From contig NZ_JAOBTQ010000001.1 in NCBI RefSeq assembly GCF_033366695.1, positions 5,394,001-5,458,000 on the forward strand: a DNA stretch of 64,000 nucleotides. Direction: 5' to 3'. Each line of letters starts with the position of its first letter. Position 1 is the stretch's first letter. The position numbers and the translations under genes were made by a program. The DNA comes from Streptomyces sp. SCL15-4 (GTDB lineage Bacteria; Actinomycetota; Actinomycetes; Streptomycetales; Streptomycetaceae). The notes beneath the pieces were generated by a model. That model searched no databases. It was given only the letters and a program-made list of their open reading frames with translations, and was not told where the DNA came from. Positions 56,868 through 64,000 of this stretch are shown here, piece after piece.

Positions 56868-59516
56868 ATGGATCTTCGACCTCGCGCACCGCGGACCCCG
56901 TGGCGCCGGCCGCGCCGGCTCGTGGCCGCCGTCGCCGCCGCCGTGGTCCTCGCCGGTGCCGGGACGTGGACGGCGGCCGTCGCCTCCGACGACCGCCCCG
57001 CCGTCCGCCACAGCGACCGGGTCCTCGCCGTCGACGGCGCCCGCCTCGACACCTCGTACGTCACCCCGGCCGACGCCGGCCGCCACCCCGCCGTGCTGCT
57101 CGCGCACGGCTTCGGCGGCAGCAAGGACGACATGCGCCGGCAGGCCGAGGACCTCGCCCGCTCCGGCTACGCGGTGCTCACCTGGTCCGCGCGCGGCTTC
57201 GGCCGGTCCACCGGGAAGATCGGGCTGAACGACCCCGAGGGCGAGGTCGCCGACGTCTCCCGGCTCCTCGACTGGCTCGCGAAACGGCCCGAGGTACGGC
57301 TCGACCGGCCCGGCGACCCGCGCGTGGGCATGGCCGGCGGCTCCTACGGCGGCGCGGTCTCCCTGCTCGCCGCCGGACACGACCGCCGGATCGACGCCAT
57401 CGCCCCGGCGATCACCTACTGGAACCTCGCCGACGCCCTGTTCCCGCACGGCGTCTTCAAGAAGCTGTGGGCCGGCGTCTTCGTCAACAGCGGCGGCGGC
57501 TGCGCCCGCTTCCGGCCCGAGCTGTGCCGGATGTACGAGCGGGTCGCCGCCTCCGGCACCCCCGACCCGGCCGCCCGCGCGCTGCTCGCCGAGCGCTCGC
57601 CGTCCGCCGTCGGCGACCGCGTCAAGGTGCCCACCCTGCTGACCCAGGGACAGACGGACTCCCTGTTCACCCTCGACCAGGCGGACGCCGCCGCCCGGGC
57701 GATCCGGGCGTCCGGCGCACCCGTCGCCGTCGACTGGATCGCCGGCGGACACGACGGCGGCGACATGGAGACCGACCGGGTCGAGGCACGCACGCGCGCC
57801 TGGTTCGACCGGTACCTGAAGGGCGACAGGAACGCCGGCACCGGCCCGGCCTTCCGGATCACCCGCACCGGCGGCGTCGACTCCACCGACGGCACGGCCC
57901 GGCAGCGCGGCGCGAGCGCCGACACCTACCCGGGCCTGCGCGACCACCCGCGGGCCGTCCCCCTCACCGGCGGCACCCAGCACGTCGCCAACCCGGCCGG
58001 CGCCAGCCCGCCCGGCGTCTCCGCGCTGCCCGGCCTCGGCGGGTCCGGCCTCGGCCGGCTGTCCGCGCTCGGCGTCGGCCTCTCCATGGACTTCCCCGGC
58101 CAGTACGCGCGCTTCGACTCGGCACCGCTCACCCGCGACCTGCGGATCACCGGCACCCCGACGGCCACCGTGCACATCACCTCCACCCGCGACGACGCCG
58201 TCCTGTTCGGCAAGGTCTACGACGTCGGGCCCGACGGCGGCCGGCCCGTGCTGCCCGCCCAGCTCGTGACCCCCTTGAGGGTGACCGGCGCCAAGGCCGG
58301 CAAGGACGTCACCGTCACCCTCCCGGCGATCGACCACGAGGTGCGCAAGGGCCACCGGCTCCGCCTGGTCCTCGCCTCCACCGACCTCGGCTACGCCTCA
58401 CCGGCCGCGCCGGCCGGCTACACCGTCTCCCTGAAGGGAGCCCTGAGCGTGCCGACGGCGCCGGAGGTCGCCACCGCCGCCGCGCCGCTGCCCGCCTGGG
58501 TGTGGTGGCTGCCCGCGGCCGGCGCCGTCGCCGCCCTCGCCCTGCTGCTCACCGCCCGCCGCCGCACGGCCGCCCCCGCACCCGACCCGGACCTCGCCGA
58601 GGTCCCGCTGGTCATCGAGGGCCTGAGCAAGCGCTACGCCAAGTCCGCCGACCGGTATGCCGTCCAGGATCTCTCCTTCCGGGTCGAGAAGGGCCGGGTC
58701 CTCGGCCTGCTCGGGCCCAACGGCGCGGGCAAGACCACCACCCTGCGCATGCTGATGGGCCTGATCCGCCCCGACGACGGCGAGATCCGCGTCTTCGGCC
58801 ACGCCGTCCGGCCCGGCGCCTCGGTGCTCTCCCGGGTCGGCGCCTTCGTGGAGGGCGCGGGCTTCCTGCCGCACCTGTCCGGCCGGGAGAACCTGGAGCT
58901 GTACTGGCGGGCCACCGGCCGCCCGCCCGAGGACGCCCACCTGGACGAGGCCCTCGAGATCGCCGGGCTCGGCGACGCCCTGGCCCGCGCGGTGCGCACC
59001 TACTCGCAGGGCATGCGCCAGCGCCTGGCCATCGCCCAGGCCATGCTCGGCCTGCCCGACCTGCTCATCCTGGACGAACCCACCAACGGCCTGGACCCGC
59101 CCCAGATCCGCGAGATGCGCGAGGTGATGATCCGCTACGCGGCCGACGGCCGGACGGTGATCGTCTCCAGCCATCTGCTCGCCGAGATCGAGCAGTCCTG
59201 CACCCACCTGGTCGTCATGGACCGCGGCCGGCTGGTGCAGGCCGGACCGGTCCGGGACATCGTCGGCTCCGGCGACACCCTGCTGGTCGGCACCGCCGCA
59301 CCCGTGGAGGAGCCGGTGGCGGAGAAGGTGGCCGCGCTGTCCGGCGTCGCCTCCGCCGTGCGCACCGACGGCGGGCTGCTGGTCCGCCTCGCACCCGGCG
59401 GCACGGCCGAGCGGCTGATCGCCGAACTGGTGCGGCTGGAGCTGCCCGTCACCTCGGTCGGCCCGCACCGCCGCCTGGAAGACGCCTTCCTCACCCTGAT
59501 CGGAGGTTCCGCATGA
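56868..59516 (+). CDS. Extracytoplasmic alpha/beta-hydrolase fused to an ABC ATPase
   Basis: An 882-residue fusion. Residues about 19-40 are a signal/anchor helix. Residues 50 to about 530 form an X-Pro dipeptidyl-peptidase/CocE-like hydrolase: AVLLAHGFGGSKDDMRRQAE, nucleophile S159 in GGSYGG, D264 in QGQTDSLF, H295 in GGHDGGD, and a C-terminal jelly-roll (LRITGTPTATVHITSTRDDA). A transmembrane helix at about 543-562 (AWVWWLPAAGAVAALALLLT) leads to a cytoplasmic ABC domain with Walker A GPNGAGKTT at 616-624, the signature YSQGMRQRLAIAQAM and Walker B LLILDEPTNGLDPPQ. It overlaps its membrane partner gene by ATGA. Confidence 0.9.
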   Translation: MDLRPRAPRTPWRRPRRLVAAVAAAVVLAGAGTWTAAVASDDRPAVRHSDRVLAVDGARLDTSYVTPADAGRHPAVLLAHGFGGSKDDMRRQAEDLARSGYAVLTWSARGFGRSTGKIGLNDPEGEVADVSRLLDWLAKRPEVRLDRPGDPRVGMAGGSYGGAVSLLAAGHDRRIDAIAPAITYWNLADALFPHGVFKKLWAGVFVNSGGGCARFRPELCRMYERVAASGTPDPAARALLAERSPSAVGDRVKVPTLLTQGQTDSLFTLDQADAAARAIRASGAPVAVDWIAGGHDGGDMETDRVEARTRAWFDRYLKGDRNAGTGPAFRITRTGGVDSTDGTARQRGASADTYPGLRDHPRAVPLTGGTQHVANPAGASPPGVSALPGLGGSGLGRLSALGVGLSMDFPGQYARFDSAPLTRDLRITGTPTATVHITSTRDDAVLFGKVYDVGPDGGRPVLPAQLVTPLRVTGAKAGKDVTVTLPAIDHEVRKGHRLRLVLASTDLGYASPAAPAGYTVSLKGALSVPTAPEVATAAAPLPAWVWWLPAAGAVAALALLLTARRRTAAPAPDPDLAEVPLVIEGLSKRYAKSADRYAVQDLSFRVEKGRVLGLLGPNGAGKTTTLRMLMGLIRPDDGEIRVFGHAVRPGASVLSRVGAFVEGAGFLPHLSGRENLELYWRATGRPPEDAHLDEALEIAGLGDALARAVRTYSQGMRQRLAIAQAMLGLPDLLILDEPTNGLDPPQIREMREVMIRYAADGRTVIVSSHLLAEIEQSCTHLVVMDRGRLVQAGPVRDIVGSGDTLLVGTAAPVEEPVAEKVAALSGVASAVRTDGGLLVRLAPGGTAERLIAELVRLELPVTSVGPHRRLEDAFLTLIGGSA

Positions 59517-60367
59517 GCACGCTCACCGAGGTCGCCTCCGGCTATCAGGCGGGGCGCACCCTGCCGCTGCGGGTCGAGCTGGTCCGCCAGCTCAAGCGGC
59601 GCCGCACCCTCGTCATGGGCGCGGTCCTGGCCCTCCTGCCGTTCGTGCTGCTGATCGCCTTCGCGGTCGGCGGCGACCCGGGCGGCCGGAACAACCAGGT
59701 CACGCTGATGGACACGGCCACCGCCTCCGGCGCCAACTTCGCCGCCGTGAACCTCTTCGTGTCGGCCGGCTTCCTGCTCGTCGTCCCGGTCGCCCTGTTC
59801 TGCGGTGACACGGTGGCCTCCGAGGCGAACTGGTCCTCGCTGCGCTACCTGCTCGCCGCGCCCGTGCCCCGCGCCCGGCTGCTGTGGTCCAAGCTCGTCG
59901 TGGCGCTCGGGCTGTCCCTCGCCGCGATGGTCCTGCTGCCGCTCGTGGCGCTCGCCGCCGGCACGGCCGCCTACGGCTGGGGCCCGCTCCAGGTCCCCAC
60001 CGGCGGCGCGCTGGACACCGGCACGGCGGCCCAGCGGCTCCTGGTGGCCGTGGCGTACCTCTTCGTGTCCCAACTGGTCACCGCGGGACTGGCGTTCTGG
60101 CTGTCCACGGCGACCGACGCCCCGCTCGGCGCGGTCGGCGGCGCGGTCGGCCTGACCATCGTCGGCAACGTCCTGGACGCCGTCACCGCCCTCGGCCACT
60201 GGCGGGACTTCCTGCCCGCGCACTGGCAGTTCGCCTGGGCGGACGCCGTCCAGCCGGCCCCCGAGTGGTCCGGCATGATCCAGGGCGCCGCGCTCTCCGT
60301 GACGTATGCCCTGGTGCTGTTCGCCCTCGCCTTCCGCACCTTCGCCCGCAAGGACGTCGTCTCCTAG
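59513..60367 (+). CDS. ABC-2 type permease partner
   Basis: A 284-residue membrane protein with about six helices (RTLVMGAVLALLPFVLLIAF, AAVNLFVSAGFLLVVPVALF, LVVALGLSLAAMVLLPLVAL, AQRLLVAVAYLFVSQLVTAG, LGAVGGAVGLTIVGNVLDAV, GAALSVTYALVLFALAFRTF). It matches ABC-2 type exporters, with ANWSSLRYLLAAPVPRARLL as the cytoplasmic coupling region. Its ATG overlaps the hydrolase-ATPase stop. The two proteins should form an exporter with a built-in extracytoplasmic hydrolase. Confidence 0.87.
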   Translation: MSTLTEVASGYQAGRTLPLRVELVRQLKRRRTLVMGAVLALLPFVLLIAFAVGGDPGGRNNQVTLMDTATASGANFAAVNLFVSAGFLLVVPVALFCGDTVASEANWSSLRYLLAAPVPRARLLWSKLVVALGLSLAAMVLLPLVALAAGTAAYGWGPLQVPTGGALDTGTAAQRLLVAVAYLFVSQLVTAGLAFWLSTATDAPLGAVGGAVGLTIVGNVLDAVTALGHWRDFLPAHWQFAWADAVQPAPEWSGMIQGAALSVTYALVLFALAFRTFARKDVVS

Positions 60368-60384
60368 CGGGCGCCCCGGCACGC

Positions 60385-60422
60385 CGGAGCGGGCCGCCGG
60401 GAATTCCCGGCGGCCCGCTCCG
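60385..60422. terminator. 38-bp perfect palindrome between convergent genes
   Basis: CGGAGCGGGCCGCCGGGAA (60385-60403) is followed directly by its exact complement TTCCCGGCGGCCCGCTCCG (60404-60422). The 19-bp arms should work as a bidirectional terminator for the ABC permease gene (+) and the rodlin gene (-). Confidence 0.8.
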
Positions 60423-60436
60423 TGCCGTACGGCGGA

Positions 60437-60835
60437 TCAGCTGCCGGACTCCGAGTTCCCGGACAGGATCGACACGTCCTCCAGCAGGTGCGCCAGCGCG
60501 CCGTCGCGCTTGACGTTCGAGGAGTTCTCGGTGCACTGCTGCGTCATGTCGTCGGACAGGATCGGCAGGTCGTTGATCGGCACGATGTTCAGGATCGGCA
60601 CGCTGATGTCGTTCAGACCGATGCACGGCTTGTTGAAGGAGCCCTGGATCAGGGCGATCTGCGGGCTCATGTTCCCGTACGTGGCCGAGTTGCCGTAGCT
60701 CTGCCAAGCGCCGTTGCCGTTGGCGGCGGTCGGGCCGCTGTCGTTGCCGATCGCCAGCGCCTGCGGTGCCACGGCAGCCGAGGCGCCCACGGCCGAGGCG
60801 GCGACGGCCGCGGTGGCAACAATCTTCTTGATCAC
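60437..60835 (-). CDS. rdlB: Rodlin protein
   Basis: A 132-residue secreted rodlin. The signal peptide is [20 protein letters not shown] to APQALA; the mature part has [60 protein letters not shown] and a second Cys in [23 protein letters not shown] 60835 has AAAGGA eight bases upstream. Rodlins form the rodlet layer of aerial hyphae and spores together with chaplins. The gene is divergent from its paralogue at 61082. Naming A versus B follows the S. coelicolor gene order from memory. Confidence 0.9.
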   Translation of the reverse strand: MIKKIVATAAVAASAVGASAAVAPQALAIGNDSGPTAANGNGAWQSYGNSATYGNMSPQIALIQGSFNKPCIGLNDISVPILNIVPINDLPILSDDMTQQCTENSSNVKRDGALAHLLEDVSILSGNSESGS

Positions 60836-61081
60836 TGGCCAGTCCTTTCTGAGAAAACCCCGTTCACCGGAGCGCATTGGTCAACTCCCGGGCTGCCGCA
60901 TGGTTTCTGCCGTTCACCCCGTCGGCCGATACGCCGGACTGGTGGTGCGCTTTTCGCATTGGTGGCCGCCGTCACCTCGTGCGCACCGGGGAGCCAACCG
61001 AGTGAATCGGCGGAACCATTCCCGATGCGCCGGGTTGATGAGGCCGTAGGGCATGCGTCGCTACGAGGAAAGGAACGCGAA
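60836..61081. promoter_or_regulatory. Shared divergent promoter region of the rodlin genes
   Basis: A 246-bp region between the two divergent rodlin starts. It contains both ribosome-binding sites (AAAGGA before 60835 and AAAGGAA before 61082) and A/T-richer blocks near 60840-60860 and 61050-61080. No clear -35/-10 pair stands out, as is usual for genes read by developmental sigma factors. Confidence 0.5.
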
Positions 61082-61474
61082 GTGCTCAAGAAGGCAATGG
61101 TCGCCGCCGCGACCGCCGCTTCTGTTGTGGGAATGGCGGTGGCGGCCGCGCCGCAGGCGCTTGCCATCGGCAACGACGACGGCCCGACCGTCGCGAATGG
61201 CAACGGTGCCAATTCGTCGTGGGGCAACTCGGCCACCAAGGGCGCGATGAGCCCGCAGCTGTCGCTGGTCCAGGGCTCGCTGAACAAGCCGTGCCTCGCC
61301 CTCGAGGACATCCAGATCCCGATCCTGAACATCGTACCGATCAACGATGTCCCGATCCTGTCGGACGATCTGGACCAGCAGTGCAGCGACAACTCGTCGA
61401 ACATCAAGCGCGACGGTGCGCTCTCGCACATCCTGGAGGACCTGTCGGTCCTCTCGGCCAACGGCGAAGGCTGA
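61082..61474 (+). CDS. rdlA: Rodlin protein (second paralogue)
   Basis: A 130-residue secreted rodlin, close to its divergent neighbour. Signal peptide [20 protein letters not shown] to APQALA; mature region [60 protein letters not shown] and [20 protein letters not shown], ending [12 protein letters not shown] as in known rodlins. Two conserved Cys are present. GTG 61082 has AAAGGAA upstream. It acts on the outer surface of aerial hyphae, organising chaplin fibrils into rodlets. Confidence 0.92.
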   Translation: MLKKAMVAAATAASVVGMAVAAAPQALAIGNDDGPTVANGNGANSSWGNSATKGAMSPQLSLVQGSLNKPCLALEDIQIPILNIVPINDVPILSDDLDQQCSDNSSNIKRDGALSHILEDLSVLSANGEG

Positions 61475-61487
61475 GCCGAGCCAACCG

Positions 61488-61534
61488 GGCCCGGGCTGTC
61501 CGCTGCGTCGTCTGCGGGCCGCCCGGGCCTTTTT
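61488..61534 (+). terminator. Intrinsic terminator after rdlA, with T-run
   Basis: GGCCCGGGC (61488-61496) pairs with GCCCGGGCC (61521-61529), followed at once by TTTTT (61530-61534). This is one of the few hairpins in the window with a classical T-run. Confidence 0.75.
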
Positions 61535-61713
61535 CCACTACCTCAGGCGAGGGAAGAATGCACGAGGAAGCGGTGCGATCGAGTGATTATCGCGCCGTCC
61601 GTGTTCAGCGGTCTCTTGTTGTGTCAATCCCTCGTTCCGTGCCACGACCGCTCACGTCGGGCTCGCACGGTTCTGGCCGTCATCGGGGCATCGCCCCGGA
61701 GAAGGGAACAATC

Positions 61714-61941
61714 ATGAAGAAGACCGCCGCCGCCGTCACGGGCGCAGTTCTGGCACTGGGTCTGGCCGGTCCCGCCTTCGCCGATGCCGGTGCCTCCGGT
61801 GCCGCCGTCGGTTCCCCGGGCGTCATTTCCGGCAACGTCATCCAGGTGCCGATCCACGTGCCGATCAACGTGTGCGGCAACACCATCGACATCATCGCGC
61901 TGCTGAACCCGGCGTTCGGCAACGTCTGCGTCAACCACTGA
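61714..61941 (+). CDS. chpD: Short chaplin
   Basis: A 75-residue protein: signal peptide MKKTAAAVTGAVLALGLAGP to AFA, then one chaplin domain DAGASGAAVGSPGVISGNVI, QVPIHVPINVCGNTIDIIAL and LNPAFGNVCVNH with Cys54 and Cys72. The short chaplins assemble into amyloid fibrils that lower surface tension and coat aerial hyphae. AGAAGGGA lies upstream of the ATG. Its place next to the rodlins matches chpD in S. coelicolor, recalled from memory; the chaplin call itself is certain. Confidence 0.93.
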   Translation: MKKTAAAVTGAVLALGLAGPAFADAGASGAAVGSPGVISGNVIQVPIHVPINVCGNTIDIIALLNPAFGNVCVNH

Positions 61942-61978
61942 CGTTCGCACGTCCCACCAGCTTCCCCGGCTGTGTACT

Positions 61979-62018
61979 GGCCGGCTCCGGACCGCCGATT
62001 CGTCGTCCGGGGCCGGCC
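61979..62018 (+). terminator. Hairpin between the two chaplin genes
   Basis: GGCCGGCTCCGGAC (61979-61992) pairs with GTCCGGGGCCGGCC (62005-62018) over 14 bp with one G-T pair. It lies 37 bp after the short chaplin stop and 32 bp before the next chaplin start, so it could partly separate their expression. Confidence 0.6.
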
Positions 62019-62050
62019 TTCCCACTTCTCCGAGCAGGAAGACCACGAAA

Positions 62051-62875
62051 TTGCGACACACTCTCAGCAAAGGCATGGCCGTGGCCGCCGCCGCGACGGG
62101 CGTGCTGTCCTTGTACGGCGGCTCAGCGCTCGCCGACACCCACGCGCACGGCACGGCCCAGGGCTCGCCCGGTGTGCTGTCCGGCAACACCGTCCAGGTC
62201 CCGGTGAACGTCCCGGTCAACATCTGCGGCAACTCCGTCGACGTGGCCGCCGCGCTGAACCCGGCGTTCGGCAACTCCTGCGCCAACGTGGCCTCCCGGC
62301 CGAAGCCGCAGGAGTCCGACCACCACCAGGACGGGTACGGCGACGACTCCGACGACTCGGGCTACGGCACCCGGCCGAGCCCCGGCGGCACGCCCGCCAC
62401 CACACCCCCGTACGGCGGCGAGGAGACGACGTCACCTCCGTACGGCGGCGGCGAGACGACGTCACCTCCGAAGGACGGCGGCGAGACGACTTCGCCTCCG
62501 TACGGTGGTGAGGAGACCACGTCGCCTCCGTACGGTGGTGAGGAGACGACTTCGCCTCCCTACGGCGGTGACGAGACCACGTCGCCTCCCTACGGTGGTG
62601 AGGAGACGACCTCGCCTCCCTACGGTGGTGAGGAGACCACCTCGCCTCCCTACGGTGGTGAGGAGACCACCTCGCCTCCCTACGGTGGTGAGGAGACGAC
62701 CCCGCCGCGCGGAGGGGACAGCACGCCCCCGGACACCGTCCACACCACGCCTCCCGTGCTCGCGCAGACCGGTGGCGAGTCCCGGACCATGTTCGCGGCC
62801 TCGGGTGCCGGTGCCCTGCTGATCGGAGCGGGGACGGTCCTGTACCGACGCGGCCGGGCCGCCTGCCGTCACTAG
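62051..62875 (+). CDS. Wall-anchored long chaplin with one chaplin domain and a repeat spacer
   Basis: A 274-residue protein. The start is TTG 62051 (MRHTLSKGMAVAAAATGVLS), with GGAAG eight bases upstream; ATG 62075 would cut the signal peptide's basic end. One chaplin domain follows at about 30-80 (GSPGVLSGNTVQVPVNVPVN, ICGNSVDVAAALNPAFGNSC, with C59 and C77). A charged stretch (QESDHHQDGYGDDSDDSGYG) leads to ten 10-residue repeats of the type YGGEETTSPP at 121-220. The end is a sorting signal, LAQTG at 237-241, a hydrophobic helix and YRRGRAACRH. Known long chaplins (ChpA-C) carry two chaplin domains; here the second is replaced by the repeat spacer. Confidence 0.9.
   Translation: MRHTLSKGMAVAAAATGVLSLYGGSALADTHAHGTAQGSPGVLSGNTVQVPVNVPVNICGNSVDVAAALNPAFGNSCANVASRPKPQESDHHQDGYGDDSDDSGYGTRPSPGGTPATTPPYGGEETTSPPYGGGETTSPPKDGGETTSPPYGGEETTSPPYGGEETTSPPYGGDETTSPPYGGEETTSPPYGGEETTSPPYGGEETTSPPYGGEETTPPRGGDSTPPDTVHTTPPVLAQTGGESRTMFAASGAGALLIGAGTVLYRRGRAACRH
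62411..62710 (+). repeat. Ten 30-bp tandem repeats inside the long chaplin gene
   Basis: Ten in-frame 30-bp units of the type TACGGTGGTGAGGAGACGAC followed by CTCGCCTCCC. Units 7-9 are nearly identical at the DNA level while units 1-3 are diverged (one reads KDGGETTSPP), so the 3' part was amplified recently. The unit number is likely to vary between strains by slippage. Confidence 0.9.
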
Positions 62876-62880
62876 CGCAC

Positions 62881-62908
62881 CGGGTGCCGGACCGAGCGCC
62901 CGGCACCC
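62881..62908 (+). terminator. Terminator after the long chaplin
   Basis: GGGTGCCGG (62882-62890) and CCGGCACCC (62900-62908) form a 9-bp stem with a 9-base loop, 6 bp after the chaplin stop. Confidence 0.65.
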
Positions 62909-63058
62909 CGCGGCGCCCACCCCGCCCCCGCCCCGCGCGTTGGACCGTGCGAGGGGTTCCGAGGGCGGACGCGGCGACCGGACTGGCGTTTTTCCTATTG
63001 ATGTGACTGAGTGTCAGGAGACCGGAACGTGTCGTGACGTGGAGAAGGAGCGGTGGAC

Positions 63059-64000
63059 ATGGCCTCACAGCGGCACCGGGCGACAGCCCTCCGCATGGCA
63101 TCGGCCATCGCGTCGTTCGTCGCGTTCGTCGTCCCGGCGCTCGTCGGGGCCGGCCCCGGTTTCGCCGCGGACGGCCCCGGGACTCCCGCCTCGGAGCGCT
63201 CCCTCCCGGTCTTCGGCGCGTTTCTCGACTCCGGGCCCGCCGGTGTCGCGCGGATGGCGGAGCTGAGCCGCTGGCTCGGCGGAGCCGAGGTGAAGGTCGC
63301 CCACACCTATCTGCCCGGCGGTCTCTGGCAGGACATCGAGGGGCCGCCCGGCTTCCTGGACGCCTGGGCCGGCTGGCGGCGCGAGCAGGCGGACCGGACG
63401 CTCGTCCTGAACGTGCCGATGCAGGAACGCAACGAGGAGGACGTCCCGGACGAGGAGGTGCGCGAACTGCTGCGGCAGGGCGCGTCCGGCGCGTTCGACG
63501 GGCACTTCCGGACCCTGGCCGAGCGGCTGGTGGCGCTCGGGGTGCCGGACACGGTCCTCGTGCTGGGCTGGGAGATGAACGGCATCACCTACACCCACCG
63601 CTGCGCACCGGACCCGGCGGCCTGGAAGACGTACTGGAACAGGATCGTCACCACCATGCGCGCGGTGCCGGGCCAGCGGTTCCGGTTCGACTTCGCGCCG
63701 AGCCGCGGCCGGGACGCCGTGCCCTGGACCGAGTGCTATCCCGGGGACGACACGGTCGACATCATCGGCATGGACTCCTACGACCAGCCGGCCGGAGTGA
63801 CCTTCGACGAGCAGGTGAGCGAGCCCTACGGACTCCAGCGGCACGTGGACTTCGCCGCGGCCCACGGCAAGCCGGTGTCGTACCCGGAATGGGGCCTGTT
63901 CCGCAACGGCGACAACGCCGAGTACATGCGGCGCATGCTCGCCTGGATCGACGAGCACCGGCCGGTGTACAACACGCTGACCGACTACTGCCCGCACGGT
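63059..64000 (+). CDS. Secreted GH26-like glycoside hydrolase, 3'-truncated by window end
   Basis: An exported enzyme of at least 314 residues, open to the last base of the window. The signal peptide spans about residues 1-36 (LRMASAIASFVAFVVPALVG to GFAA). The fold reads as a (beta/alpha)8 hydrolase of the mannanase-like GH26 type: TLVLNVPMQERNEED, acid/base E172 in VLGWEMNGITYTH, DIIGMDSYDQPAG, and nucleophile E277 in PVSYPEWGLFRNGDNAEYM. It would cleave an extracellular polysaccharide. ATG 63059 lies nine bases after AAGGAG; GTG 63053 in the same frame is an alternative. The gene follows the chaplin terminator, so it has its own promoter. Confidence 0.82.
   Translation, partial: MASQRHRATALRMASAIASFVAFVVPALVGAGPGFAADGPGTPASERSLPVFGAFLDSGPAGVARMAELSRWLGGAEVKVAHTYLPGGLWQDIEGPPGFLDAWAGWRREQADRTLVLNVPMQERNEEDVPDEEVRELLRQGASGAFDGHFRTLAERLVALGVPDTVLVLGWEMNGITYTHRCAPDPAAWKTYWNRIVTTMRAVPGQRFRFDFAPSRGRDAVPWTECYPGDDTVDIIGMDSYDQPAGVTFDEQVSEPYGLQRHVDFAAAHGKPVSYPEWGLFRNGDNAEYMRRMLAWIDEHRPVYNTLTDYCPHG

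Noticed and set aside
55173..58355. A 1060-codon minus-strand frame opposite the APC permease and hydrolase fusion
   Set aside because: Low-complexity Gly/Ala/Val/Asp composition and full overlap with two clear plus-strand genes.
62411..62710. Regular 30-bp repeats as a CRISPR array
   Set aside because: The units are contiguous without spacers, in frame, and encode a peptide repeat inside a chaplin.
1..64000. tRNA or rRNA genes
   Set aside because: No T-loop GGTTCGA-type sequence with a matching acceptor stem, and no rRNA-like stretch, was noticed in the gaps.

Overview
The window is chromosomal DNA of a Streptomyces-type actinomycete. The evidence is very high G+C coding sequence with G/C third positions, frequent GTG starts and ATGA/GTGA stop-start overlaps. 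Genus-typical genes are also present: a divergent rodlin pair, chaplins, an XRE/DUF397 pair, Tat and lipoprotein secretion signals, and DUF1023 and DUF2637-like proteins. From memory, the order rodlins/chaplins - iol genes - copper genes - citrate synthase - RecD helicase - rbs genes resembles the S. coelicolor SCO27xx region read in reverse; this was not checked by alignment. No tRNA, rRNA, CRISPR array, intact insertion sequence or prophage was seen.

Layout. 1-4 kb: a sodium:solute symporter (cut by the window edge), an agmatinase-family ureohydrolase and a coupled ThDP enzyme, probably for guanidino-compound use. 4.0-4.8 kb: a gene relic in which the 3' ends of an RsbW-like ATPase gene and a GntR regulator gene face apart and are fused at their broken 5' ends, followed by a tiny membrane protein. 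5-13.5 kb: secreted serine hydrolase, secreted phytase-like protein, an 18-bp repeat tract, a fused two-half ABC exporter, a small secreted Cys protein behind an ECF-type promoter, and a secreted S37 peptidase. 13.5-18 kb: Tat-exported GH3 N-acetylglucosaminidase, an EPSP synthase paralogue, an MFS exporter. 18.1-23.5 kb: a divergent LacI-controlled sugar/polyol cluster (two TIM-barrel isomerases, Gfo/Idh/MocA dehydrogenase, DUF993 protein) ending in an SDR remnant and a strong terminator. 23.6-27.4 kb: TetR/SDR pair with three operators, XRE/DUF397 with two small divergent genes, an acetyltransferase.

27.5-33.4 kb: ribose operon rbsR-rbsA-rbsCB-rbsK-rbsD on the minus strand. The permease and the binding protein are one polypeptide, and two CcpA/LacI-type operators lie upstream. 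33.7-38 kb: membrane proteins of unknown function and a three-gene minus-strand operon (WXG-like helical protein, DUF1023 hydrolase, lipoprotein). 38-44 kb: GAF membrane protein, RecD2-like helicase, citrate synthase. 44-48 kb: copZ-copA under a CsoR-type operator, an alcohol dehydrogenase and a small HTH protein. 48.3-54.8 kb: myo-inositol catabolic operon iolC - aldolase - iolB - iolD - mmsA. 55-60.4 kb: APC permease, and an export system whose ATPase is fused to an extracytoplasmic hydrolase. 60.4-64 kb: aerial-surface locus with divergent rodlins, a short chaplin, a long wall-anchored chaplin with ten 10-residue repeats, and the start of a secreted GH26-like hydrolase cut by the window end.

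The most distinctive items are the repeat-bearing single-domain chaplin, the hydrolase-ABC ATPase fusion, the RbsC-RbsB fusion, the WXG/DUF1023/lipoprotein operon, the N-terminally extended inositol aldolase, and several deletion or duplication scars.
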